A DNA stretch of 38,450 nucleotides from JANMDR01 sp031376425. Lineage in GTDB: Bacteria; Pseudomonadota; Gammaproteobacteria; Burkholderiales; Usitatibacteraceae. The stretch spans positions 1-38,450 of the forward strand of contig JANMDR010000010.1 of the NCBI GenBank assembly GCA_031376425.1, in the 5' to 3' direction. A program made the position numbers and the translations under genes. The notes beneath the pieces are model-generated. The model was not told the DNA's origin. It was given only the letters and a program-made list of their open reading frames with translations, and made no database searches. Each line of letters begins with the position of its first letter. Position 1 is the stretch's first letter. Positions 24,690 through 32,117 of this stretch are shown here, piece after piece.

Positions 24690-25396
24690 GGTGTTGCCTT
24701 TTTGATGAGTGATTCAGTGTTGGGTGGTTGTGTTGCCGAGATTGCTATTGCAGAAGCTTCTATTTTAGGGGGTTTAGGAGTTTTTGGTGGTTTAACTGCC
24801 GCAGGCTTGGTATGTAATTTGAGCATTGCGGCTTCAAAATTGCCGGTGGCCATGGTTTCCCAAACATCAATACTGGCGTGCATGGCGCCTTCGATGGCGC
24901 GGCTATCAGCAGTGCCTGGGCGCTGCAACACATAATCAACCACTTCAATATGCGCGCCACCTTCAGCCTTCGCCAGTGCGCGAGGATGGCCGATACCGAT
25001 GCGTAGACGCCAGTAGTCCCGCGTACCTAAGTGGGCGTCAATATCTTTTAAGCCATTGTGGCCGCCGTGACTGCCGCCTAGTTTCAACTTGGCCTCACCT
25101 GTAGGTAAATCAAGCTCGTCATGTACAACTAAAATAGCTGAAGGGTCTATGCGATAAAATTTGGCTAACGCGCTCACGGCTTGACCAGAGCGATTCATAA
25201 ATGTGCTGGGTTTGAGGAGCCAAAACGCGGGAGCCTTTGCCACCAATCCGGAAAACTTTGAATCAGCTTTGAAGGCGCTATTTACGCGGCTTGCCAGCTG
25301 GTCTACCCACCAAAATCCGGCGTTGTGGCGGGTATCTTCATAGTCGCGTCCTGGGTTACCAAGGCCGACAACTAAGCTGATGGGTTGAATGGGCAT
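24686..25396 (-). CDS. pth: Peptidyl-tRNA hydrolase
   Basis: A 236-aa cytosolic enzyme that frees tRNA from peptidyl-tRNA dropped by stalled ribosomes. The catalytic His24 is in TRHNAGFWW; Asn14 in GLGNPG, FMNRSG and DELDLPTG are the other signature stretches. The first 190 or so residues are the normal domain. The last 45 form an unusual Pro/Lys/Ala-rich tail (KPPKTPKPPK) that looks disordered. I chose the ATG at 25396 over an in-frame TTG three codons earlier; neither has a good ribosome site. It lies between rplY and ychF, a common arrangement. Confidence 0.95.
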   Translation of the reverse strand: MPIQPISLVVGLGNPGRDYEDTRHNAGFWWVDQLASRVNSAFKADSKFSGLVAKAPAFWLLKPSTFMNRSGQAVSALAKFYRIDPSAILVVHDELDLPTGEAKLKLGGSHGGHNGLKDIDAHLGTRDYWRLRIGIGHPRALAKAEGGAHIEVVDYVLQRPGTADSRAIEGAMHASIDVWETMATGNFEAAMLKLHTKPAAVKPPKTPKPPKIEASAIAISATQPPNTESLIKKATP

Positions 25397-25463
25397 GGGG
25401 AGCAAATGGGTTGTTTAGATTGAAACGAGATATACGACAAATAATAATTACGCGACAAATAGT

Positions 25464-25555
25464 TTTCGGCAGTAAGAAATGGAAATGCCCACTACAAAAT
25501 ACTTTCGGCAGTAAGAAATGGAAATGCCCGCCAAAAAAATACTTTCGGCGGGCAT
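25464..25555. repeat. Tandem 39/40-bp repeat, two copies plus a fragment
   Basis: An identical 27-base core occurs at 25464-25490 and 25503-25529 (it starts TTTCGGCAGTAAG and ends GGAAATGCCC). A third truncated copy begins TTTCGGC at 25543. It fills most of the rplY-pth gap, between the two stop/start codons. Confidence 0.9.
25524..25555. other. 9-bp hairpin made by the repeat fragment
   Basis: ATGCCCGCC (25524-25532) pairs exactly with GGCGGGCAT (25547-25555) around a 14-base loop. In the rplY-pth transcript the U-run sits in the loop, not after the stem, so it is a poor intrinsic terminator. It may instead protect or process the rplY mRNA end. Confidence 0.6.
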
Positions 25556-25590
25556 GTCTCGAAATCAATGTTGCCTAGATAAGTGAAAAA

Positions 25591-26268
25591 TTATTTTTTC
25601 TTCGCCTTATCTTCTTTCTTCTCCTCTTCCTTCACCTTTTGGTTCGACGCTGGTACATCAGCGGCGGCTACCACAGGTGCGCCCTCTGCTTCAGTCAGTG
25701 CGCCACGCGGGATGATGATGGTTGCAATAACCAAATCTTCGCCACGATGCACTGCAGATTCAACACCTTGAGGCATTTTCACGTTCGATACGTGAATCGA
25801 ATGACCAGAAGCCAAGGTAGTTAAATCAATTTCGATAAATTCAGGTAGATCTTTTGGCAAGCAAGTAATGTCTAACTCGTTCAATACATGCGAAACGATG
25901 CCGCCAGAAAGCTTAACGCCAGGTGCTTTGTCAGCATTGATGAAGTGCAGAGGCACCTTCATGTGCATTTTCTTGCCTTCGTCTACGCGCTGGAAGTCTA
26001 AGTGCAAAACGCGATTTTTGAACGGGTGCATTTGCACGTCGCGCAATAGTGCTCTTTCAGATTTGCCATCAATGTGCAAATCAAGAATGGAAGCGTGGAA
26101 CGCTTCATTGCGTAGCTTGTGGAAAATGTCGTTATGCAAAAGCTCAATGAGCGTTGCTTCTTTACCAGCACCGTAGAGAATGCCTGGTACTTTATCCGCA
26201 TGACGTAGGCGGCGGCTCGCACCAGTGCCTTGAACGCTGCGGGTTGTTGCTTGGATTGCTATTTTCAT
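25591..26268 (-). CDS. rplY: 50S ribosomal protein L25, long (CTC/TL5) form
   Basis: A 225-aa ribosomal protein that binds 5S rRNA in the large subunit. The N-terminal 5S-binding domain is residues about 1-95 (TRSVQGTGASRRLRHADKVPG, ILYGAGKEATLIELLHND). The C-terminal beta domain (TL5/CTC) follows to about 195. The end is an Ala/Val then Lys/Glu-rich tail (KVKEEEKKEDKAKKK), typical of the long form. A clear ribosome site GGAG lies 8 bases before the ATG and follows a hairpin by 3-6 bases. It is preceded by a terminator-like hairpin after prs, so expression may be set by readthrough. Confidence 0.96.
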   Translation of the reverse strand: MKIAIQATTRSVQGTGASRRLRHADKVPGILYGAGKEATLIELLHNDIFHKLRNEAFHASILDLHIDGKSERALLRDVQMHPFKNRVLHLDFQRVDEGKKMHMKVPLHFINADKAPGVKLSGGIVSHVLNELDITCLPKDLPEFIEIDLTTLASGHSIHVSNVKMPQGVESAVHRGEDLVIATIIIPRGALTEAEGAPVVAAADVPASNQKVKEEEKKEDKAKKK

Positions 26269-26285
26269 GTTTGATACTCCAAATT

Positions 26286-26309
26286 AAACCATTCGCGACC
26301 AAATGGTTT
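26286..26309 (-). promoter_or_regulatory. rplY: Hairpin just upstream of the rplY ribosome site
   Basis: AAACCATT (26286-26293) and AATGGTTT (26302-26309) form an 8-bp perfect stem with an 8-base loop. The stem ends 5 bases before GGAG of rplY. It could be a leader structure affecting rplY translation; no regulator is known from the sequence. Confidence 0.5.
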
Positions 26310-26314
26310 GTTAC

Positions 26315-26339
26315 AAAAACGAACGAGGTTAATCGTTCG
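26315..26339 (-). terminator. Intrinsic terminator or attenuator between prs and rplY
   Basis: CGAACGA / TCGTTCG gives a perfect 7-bp stem with a 6-base loop, followed on the minus strand by five U residues. It lies 36 bases after the prs stop. A strong terminator here means rplY has its own promoter in the short gap or depends on readthrough. Confidence 0.75.
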
Positions 26340-26375
26340 CCTACTTAAACTTAAATTGCAACTAAATCTTAAAAC

Positions 26376-27326
26376 CTAATCCGTAAATAGCGAACTAACG
26401 GAATCACCTTCAGAAATGCGGCGTAAGGTCTCGGCCAATAATTCGGCGGTGCTAATTTGCCGAATTTTAGGGCATGCTTCTGCCGCTTCACTCAAAGGAA
26501 TGGTATCTGTTACTACCAATTCGTCAATCACTGAGGCGTTCAATCGATCAATCGCCGGGCCAGATAGTACTGGATGGGTACAGTAGGCAATTACCTTCGC
26601 GGCACCACGTTCTTTAAGGGCGCGCGCGGCTTCTGTTAGGGTGCCTGCGGTATCTACGATGTCATCCATAATCAAACAGGTGCGGCCGGTAACGTCGCCA
26701 ATAATATTCATCACCATTGATACATTCGCACGGGGGCGGCGTTTATCGATGATGGCGAGCTCAGCGTCTAATTGCTTGGCAATTGCGCGTGCGCGCACTA
26801 CGCCGCCGACGTCAGGAGAAACAACGATTAGGTTTGGATAGTCGTGCTTCCATACATCACCCAATAAAATTGGTGTGGCGTAAATATTATCTACCGGAAT
26901 ATCAAAAAAGCCTTGAATTTGATCGGCATGTAAATCCATCGTCAGTACCCGATCTACACCTGCACCGGTGAGCATATTAGCTACAATTTTTGCAGTGATG
27001 GCTACGCGTGCATTGCGTGGTCTACGGTCTTGACGGGCATAGCCAAAATAGGGAATTGCTGCGGTGATACGTGCTGCAGATGAGCGTTTTAGCGCATCGG
27101 CCATCACCATAATTTCCATCAAATTATCATTGGTGGGAGCGCAGGTGGACTGCAAAATGCACACATCTTTACCGCGCACATTCTCTAGGATTTCAACCAT
27201 GACCTCGCCATCGCTAAATTTAGCAACTTTTGCGCGGCCAAGTTGTGAACCTAAGCGGCGCGAAACGTCACGCGCAAGCTTTAAGTTAGCATTTCCGGCA
27301 AATACTGTGATGTTATCTAGCGCCAT
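26376..27326 (-). CDS. prs: Ribose-phosphate pyrophosphokinase
   Basis: A 316-aa cytosolic enzyme that makes PRPP from ribose 5-phosphate and ATP, feeding purine, pyrimidine, histidine and NAD synthesis. The pyrophosphate/ATP region YFGYARQDRRPR, the metal-binding MDLHADQIQGFFD and the PRPP motif LIMDDIVDTAGTL are intact. The length is as expected for class I enzymes. The gene follows ispE and tRNA-Gln and precedes rplY, the arrangement seen in many beta- and gammaproteobacteria. The start is the standard MALDN form; no strong ribosome site is visible. Confidence 0.97.
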   Translation of the reverse strand: MALDNITVFAGNANLKLARDVSRRLGSQLGRAKVAKFSDGEVMVEILENVRGKDVCILQSTCAPTNDNLMEIMVMADALKRSSAARITAAIPYFGYARQDRRPRNARVAITAKIVANMLTGAGVDRVLTMDLHADQIQGFFDIPVDNIYATPILLGDVWKHDYPNLIVVSPDVGGVVRARAIAKQLDAELAIIDKRRPRANVSMVMNIIGDVTGRTCLIMDDIVDTAGTLTEAARALKERGAAKVIAYCTHPVLSGPAIDRLNASVIDELVVTDTIPLSEAAEACPKIRQISTAELLAETLRRISEGDSVSSLFTD

Positions 27327-27525
27327 GATTTGGAATTAGTGCGAAATAAAATCGTATTTGATGGTGGATATTGAGGGATTAGCGTTACTGGCAATAAGCG
27401 TTACAAAAAACTAACGCGCTACTGCAGTGGGTTCCGATGCATCGGCGATAGCATAAAGTCGGACTATTTTTGCCCCAAACTTAATATTACAAAAAGCGGC
27501 AAACTCAACTCAATGCAGAAATTAT

Positions 27526-27600
27526 TGGCTGGGGCGGGAGGGATCGAACCTACGAATGCCGGAATCAAAATCCGGTGCCTTACCACTTGGCGACGCCCCA
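27526..27600 (-). tRNA. tRNA-Gln (anticodon UUG)
   Basis: A 75-base cloverleaf on the minus strand, including an encoded CCA. The acceptor arms TGGGGCG and CGCCCCA pair, with G as discriminator. The anticodon stem CCGGA/TCCGG encloses the loop TTTTGAT, which places TTG at the anticodon. The T arm contains GGTTCGATCCC. It lies between ispE and prs, where a tRNA-Gln is commonly found in related genomes. Confidence 0.96.
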
Positions 27601-27631
27601 ACTGAGGGATACAACAAACTACTTGATATTG

Positions 27632-28588
27632 CTAGGTATTACTAGAAACAGATTTTACTACAAAAGTTTTTGCTCGAACTAAATTGCCGTTCGATGTTGT
27701 CTCAATACATTTTTGCCACTGTTGCTGTGCTGACCATGCATGCTCAATACGGGTAAAAGCTGCAAAAATACAAGCTCCTGAACCGGTCATACGCGCTGGA
27801 AAAACACATCTACTACTTACTTTTTGCAATAGCGCGAGCGCTTCGGCTACCGCTAAATATCGATTTACTACTACGTCTTGCATATCATTTTTAAAGCCTG
27901 CAAGATCAGCTACGGTAAAGCTCAAAACCGCATTTTTTCCAGTGTTTTTGACGTTGCCGTCCTTAACTCCAGAAAAGTCCAATATTGTGATGGTTTTCGT
28001 GGCTCTTGTCAATTCAGGCGCAGCAAAAATTGCCGGTGTAGGTACGTGCACATCGGGTTTTATCACTAAATAGGCAAAATTTGGTAGATTTACAGCGCGT
28101 AATTGCTCGCCAATACCCTGAGCGAAGGCGTTTTGTCCAAAAATAAAAAAAGGAATATCCGCACCCAGTTTTAAGCCAATTTCTGCCAATACCGCATCAG
28201 GGTAATTAAAGTCCCACAGTTTGTTGAGAGTTTTGAGTGTGGTCGCTGCATCAGAACTACCGCCACCTAAGCCGCCACCCATAGGAATACGTTTTTCAAT
28301 GCCAATGCTTGCGCCACAAGCTGTTGCATTAGCAATCCCATCTGCTTGGGCACGGTGACGCAAGGCGAATGCAGCGCGAATAGTCAAATCTTGAGCTTCC
28401 GCCACATTTTCGATGTCATTGGCACGGTTGATGTTGCCAGCAACATTAACTTCAAAGTGCAAGCTATCGCATAAATCAATGGGTGTGAAAACGCTTTCCA
28501 GTAAATGATAGCCGTCCGGTCGGCGACCGATAATATGCAAAAATAAGTTGAGTTTTGCTGGCGCGAATGCGGTGGTGATGTTGTTCAT
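27632..28588 (-). CDS. ispE: 4-diphosphocytidyl-2-C-methyl-D-erythritol kinase
   Basis: A 318-aa cytosolic GHMP-family kinase in the MEP isoprenoid pathway. It phosphorylates the 2-hydroxyl of CDP-methylerythritol. The N-terminus APAKLNLFLHIIGRRPDGYH carries the substrate site with the catalytic Lys. The ATP loop is PMGGGLGGGSSDAATTL. The C-terminal MTGSGACIFAAF is the third GHMP motif. It is slightly longer than E. coli IspE because of loops near 200-220. The ATG overlaps the lolB stop by 4 bases (ATGA), as in many related genomes. Confidence 0.96.
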   Translation of the reverse strand: MNNITTAFAPAKLNLFLHIIGRRPDGYHLLESVFTPIDLCDSLHFEVNVAGNINRANDIENVAEAQDLTIRAAFALRHRAQADGIANATACGASIGIEKRIPMGGGLGGGSSDAATTLKTLNKLWDFNYPDAVLAEIGLKLGADIPFFIFGQNAFAQGIGEQLRAVNLPNFAYLVIKPDVHVPTPAIFAAPELTRATKTITILDFSGVKDGNVKNTGKNAVLSFTVADLAGFKNDMQDVVVNRYLAVAEALALLQKVSSRCVFPARMTGSGACIFAAFTRIEHAWSAQQQWQKCIETTSNGNLVRAKTFVVKSVSSNT

Positions 28589-29160
28589 TTTAGGGGTTGA
28601 TCAAGTCTTTGCCAGTTATCGACTATTAGTTTTATTGTCACGTCGCCAGCGCGTGCGACCAAGCGTCGCGCAATAGTCTGGCCGTTAATCTGTTGGGTAG
28701 TTTCTGCACTTACCAACCATTCAGTATCGTCAACTGTTATCGCTATTACCTCGCCGTTTGCGGGTAAGCCAATCAGTTCGGTCCATGCGATAATTTTTTC
28801 TAGCCGAATCCTAACACCGAGTGCTTGTGCTAGCAGAGCGTCCACGGTTTCAGCCCGCTCGATTGGCGCGGCGTCACCACGCGAAAGCGTCGCTGTTTCC
28901 CCTTGCCGTTGAGTGATCTGCGCAACTTGTATACCTAAGGGCCCTGTGACGTTTATAGTTTGGGTGGCACTCGACTTTTGCCACGTCACGCTCACCGAAT
29001 CTATCTTCTGCGCTTGACGCACACTCAATCGCGCTTCAAGGCGAAACGCTTGCGCAGGTGCGCTGGCAATCTGGGTGGTTATAGTTGATTCAACTGGCGG
29101 CGTTATATTGGTGCACGCGGTGAGTGAGATGGCGATGACTACCCATAAATATCGTGCCAT
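28585..29160 (-). CDS. lolB: Outer-membrane lipoprotein insertion protein LolB
   Basis: A 191-aa lipoprotein that receives lipoproteins from LolA and inserts them into the outer membrane. The signal peptide is MARYLWVVIAISLTAC with the lipobox cysteine at 16. The domain then matches LolB: FRLEARLSVRQAQK, VSVTWQK, GPLGIQVAQITQR and a C-terminal IKLIVDNWQRL. I chose the ATG at 29160 because it puts the lipobox at the right place; longer in-frame starts overlap the TPR gene. It sits 17 bases after that gene and overlaps ispE by 4 bases. LolB is poorly conserved, so context adds weight. Confidence 0.9.
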   Translation of the reverse strand: MARYLWVVIAISLTACTNITPPVESTITTQIASAPAQAFRLEARLSVRQAQKIDSVSVTWQKSSATQTINVTGPLGIQVAQITQRQGETATLSRGDAAPIERAETVDALLAQALGVRIRLEKIIAWTELIGLPANGEVIAITVDDTEWLVSAETTQQINGQTIARRLVARAGDVTIKLIVDNWQRLDQPLK

Positions 29161-29177
29161 GCCGTCTATCAATTTAC

Positions 29178-30977
29178 TTAGTTTGGGAGTTTGGCGTATT
29201 TGGCAATCACCGCCAAAAGCGCTTCGTTTTGCGGATGATCTTTTATTGCCGCCGCCCATATTTTATGGGCTTCTTCTGGCTGCTTATTGACCCACAGCGC
29301 CTCGCCAAAGTGAGCGGCAATTTCGCCGTCGGGGCGCTTTTTATAAGCGCGTTGCAGCGTTTCTACAGCCTGCGCTATTTGCCCCATTTTAAACTGCAAC
29401 CAACCCAAGCTATCGATAATGAAGGAGTCTTCAGGGCTTAGTTTAATAGCGATATCAATTAACTCGCGCGCTTCTGAATAACGGGTAGTGTGTTCAGTAA
29501 GCATATAACCAAGCGCATTGTGGGCTTGTGCATGATCGGGTTGCAAGCGAATTACCGCGCGTAAGTCTGCTTCGGCCATGGCAAGCTTATTTAACTTTTC
29601 AGCTAACATTGCCCGGTCATATAATAATTCTGCTGAGTCTGGCGCGTCATTGATGGCGTTGGAAAGCCATATAAAGGCGCGATCTAGTTGCTTTTCTTCA
29701 CGCAGAAGCTGCGCCATTGCCAGTACGATACCCATGCGATCTTCGGGGTTATCAAGACCACCATCCAATACTTTTTGTAAATGTGCTTCGCCTGCGCTTA
29801 AGCCGCTTGATTTTGTGAGCAGCTTGCCAACTCTGGCCTGCGCCGGCAAAAAATAATTGCCCTTGGTCACAAGTTGATAACTCGAAATCGCGTTGGCAAG
29901 TTCACCTTTGCCTTCTTGCGCCGCACCCAAGTTAAAATAAACAGGTGATTTTTCAGCGATACTCGGCTCGGCTGAGAGTACGCGCTGCAGCATGGTTTCG
30001 GCGTCCGCAAAATCGCCCATCTCAAGCGATAGTAATGCTGCGGCATAAGCGGGTTCGGCGTTGTTGGGCGCATCTCTTAATGCGCTTCTAAATTCTTCAC
30101 GCGCCGATAAATAGGCTTTTGCGCCCACCTGCACGCGACCTAACATCATCTGTACATCCGTGCGTTCAGAGGATATTTTTTGGTTTAATTTTAAGTATGT
30201 TGTTAGTAGGGTAATTGCCTCATCTTCGCGCTTACTCTCGATCAAAATGCGGGCTTGCAGCATGATGGCGCGAGATTGCTCCGGCCAGTTGCTTTGCATA
30301 CTGCGCGCGCGCTCAATGCTAGCTAAGGCCTCTGGTAATTCGTTCGCCAATAGGTGTGCCTGCGCAATAGCAAATTGTGCCTCGGGCAAGTGCGCCAGCG
30401 GCTTGGCTAAGTTTTGTACCGCCTTCGAAACAGCGGCTTTGTCGTTAAATCGTTCCATTAGCCCAGCCATTTGCATCAATAATAGCGGTGCTCGGCGTGG
30501 CTCTGCGAGTAGTTTTGCGAAGCCATCTGTGGTAGTTTCAAGCGTCGCTGGCACATTGGGTCTGCTGCCGGCAAGCACCATTACCGCTTGCCGAGCAAGC
30601 GGGGACGAACGATCTAATTCAAGCCATAAAAGCGCATTATCGAGGGCTGCCTCAGTGTCGCGCTGCTTGAAAGCAACTTCCATAGCGCGTCGTGCCAATC
30701 GGGCATCTTGTTTGGTTTTTGCCAGACGAGATAGCGTTGCCAAGGCGGTGGGCTCATCACCACGTTGTACGGCAATTTCGGATAATAAGTATTGATATAA
30801 AAAATTTGCTTGCTCTTCACCACTGCGTACGTTTGGCGCAGTACGCTTGGCAGGAATTGGAGTTTGGTTACTAGGCTGCGCCCACAGATTAGGCGTTGCA
30901 ATCATTAAACCCGCAATTAGTGACTTCACTAAAAAGGCAGATTTAGATTGGCGAATGTGCGAAGCGTTTTTTTGCAT
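29178..30977 (-). CDS. Exported tetratricopeptide repeat protein
   Basis: A 599-aa exported protein. The N-terminus has a basic stretch, then VKSLIAGLMIATPNLWAQ as signal peptide, and a linker. Most of the rest is helical TPR units of about 34 residues, clearest in the C-terminal half (PVYFNLGAAQEGKGELANAI, AELLYDRAMLAEKLNKLAMA, AQAHNALGYMLTEHTTRYSE, SFIIDSLGWLQFKMGQIAQA). It is likely a periplasmic or outer-membrane-associated scaffold. Proteins of this type commonly precede lolB in betaproteobacteria, but their role is not settled. I chose the ATG at 30977 with AGGTG 7 bases upstream over an in-frame TTG at 31001. It heads the lolB-ispE operon and is divergent from mutM. Confidence 0.88.
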   Translation of the reverse strand: MQKNASHIRQSKSAFLVKSLIAGLMIATPNLWAQPSNQTPIPAKRTAPNVRSGEEQANFLYQYLLSEIAVQRGDEPTALATLSRLAKTKQDARLARRAMEVAFKQRDTEAALDNALLWLELDRSSPLARQAVMVLAGSRPNVPATLETTTDGFAKLLAEPRRAPLLLMQMAGLMERFNDKAAVSKAVQNLAKPLAHLPEAQFAIAQAHLLANELPEALASIERARSMQSNWPEQSRAIMLQARILIESKREDEAITLLTTYLKLNQKISSERTDVQMMLGRVQVGAKAYLSAREEFRSALRDAPNNAEPAYAAALLSLEMGDFADAETMLQRVLSAEPSIAEKSPVYFNLGAAQEGKGELANAISSYQLVTKGNYFLPAQARVGKLLTKSSGLSAGEAHLQKVLDGGLDNPEDRMGIVLAMAQLLREEKQLDRAFIWLSNAINDAPDSAELLYDRAMLAEKLNKLAMAEADLRAVIRLQPDHAQAHNALGYMLTEHTTRYSEARELIDIAIKLSPEDSFIIDSLGWLQFKMGQIAQAVETLQRAYKKRPDGEIAAHFGEALWVNKQPEEAHKIWAAAIKDHPQNEALLAVIAKYAKLPN

Positions 30978-31120
30978 AACAGTGCACCTAAATACGATCA
31001 AAATTGAGGGGTGAAGCCGATGGCAGCAATGTGAGTCTGCGCGTTAAGAGCTATTTTAGCTATTATTGTAAGCACAAACACATCATATTCACCCTTCCAT
31101 TCTTTCTTAATGTAATTTAA

Positions 31121-31945
31121 ATGCCTGAATTACCCGAAGTAGAAACCACGCGATTAGGTTTACTGCCCTACGTTGTTGGTCGGAAAATCGTTGCTGTCAC
31201 CGTGCGCGATTATCGCTTGCGATGGCCGATTCCTAGCGATATCGCGAAAACAATTGAAGGGCAAACTATTCGCCATATCGCCCGTCGTGGCAAATACTTG
31301 GTGTTTGAACTCAATAGTGGATTTTTGCTTTCTCACCTTGGTATGTCAGGCATATTGCGGGCTTATTTGCAAGCTGAAATACCCAGCGTGGCCAAGCACG
31401 ATCATGTGGATATTGTGCTAGATGACGGTACGGTGTTGCGCTATACCGATCCGCGTCGGTTTGGTGCACTGTTGTGGATTGCGGGTGCTCACCTTAGTCA
31501 TCCCTTATTAGATGGTTTGGGGCCGGAACCTTTGTCTGATGCGAGTTTCAGCGGCAACTATCTTTTTGAAAAAAGCCGTAACAAAACCCAGAGCATTAAG
31601 CAATTTATTATGGATGGACACGTGGTGGTGGGCGTGGGCAATATCTATGCGTCTGAGTCCTTATTTCGTGCCGGCATTCACCCTGCGCGGCAAGCGGGGC
31701 GTGTGTCGCGGTCGCGTTATATCGTTTTGGCGACGGTAATCTGCGAAACCCTGCGTGATGCCTTGGCTGCCGGAGGTTCATCGTTACGCGATTACGTGAG
31801 CGCGGACGGCGATAATGGCTATTTTCAAATTAACGCCTATGTTTATGGGCGCGAAGGCGAGCCTTGTCGTGTCTGTGCCAGGCCAGTTCAGCAAATTCGG
31901 CAGGGGCAGCGTGCCACATTTTTCTGCAAGGGTTGTCAAAAATAG
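31121..31945 (+). CDS. mutM: Formamidopyrimidine-DNA glycosylase
   Basis: A 274-aa DNA repair enzyme that removes 8-oxoguanine and ring-opened purines. The invariant N-terminus MPELPEVETT supplies the catalytic proline (Pro2) and Glu3. Lys in RRGKYLVFEL and the DPRRFG stretch are kept. VVGVGNIYASE is the helix-two-turn-helix. The C-terminus is a zinc finger with Cys pairs CRVC and CKGC. It has no ribosome site worth naming. It is divergent from the TPR-lolB operon, the usual place for it in related genomes. Confidence 0.97.
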   Translation: MPELPEVETTRLGLLPYVVGRKIVAVTVRDYRLRWPIPSDIAKTIEGQTIRHIARRGKYLVFELNSGFLLSHLGMSGILRAYLQAEIPSVAKHDHVDIVLDDGTVLRYTDPRRFGALLWIAGAHLSHPLLDGLGPEPLSDASFSGNYLFEKSRNKTQSIKQFIMDGHVVVGVGNIYASESLFRAGIHPARQAGRVSRSRYIVLATVICETLRDALAAGGSSLRDYVSADGDNGYFQINAYVYGREGEPCRVCARPVQQIRQGQRATFFCKGCQK

Positions 31946-32117
31946 GCTGATTACAAACACCTAAATGCGTTGCCAGTGCGCATTCTTCGCGCCAAGATGT
32001 GAAACTTCGCAAATTCAAGGCCAACTTTCTAGTAGGATAGTAAGTATTACCGATTTGCAAATCGCCAAATAGCCGCAAAATCGCAAAACTTTTAGAAAAT
32101 GTGGTTACAGTTCGCTT

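Noticed and set aside
25356..25568. A small minus-strand frame across the 40-bp repeats, with a repeated GHFHFLLPK peptide
   Set aside because: The repetition is explained by the DNA repeat. The frame overlaps the pth start and has no plausible start or family.
27395..27425. GCGTTA/TAACGC stem and repeated AGCGTTAC before prs
   Set aside because: The stem is only 6 bp with an 8-base loop and has no clear tract or partner. It could be a leader structure, but the evidence is too thin.
30160..30795. A 211-codon open frame on the plus strand inside the TPR gene
   Set aside because: It is antisense to a helical repeat protein, is rich in Ser, Ala and Arg, and has no family features.
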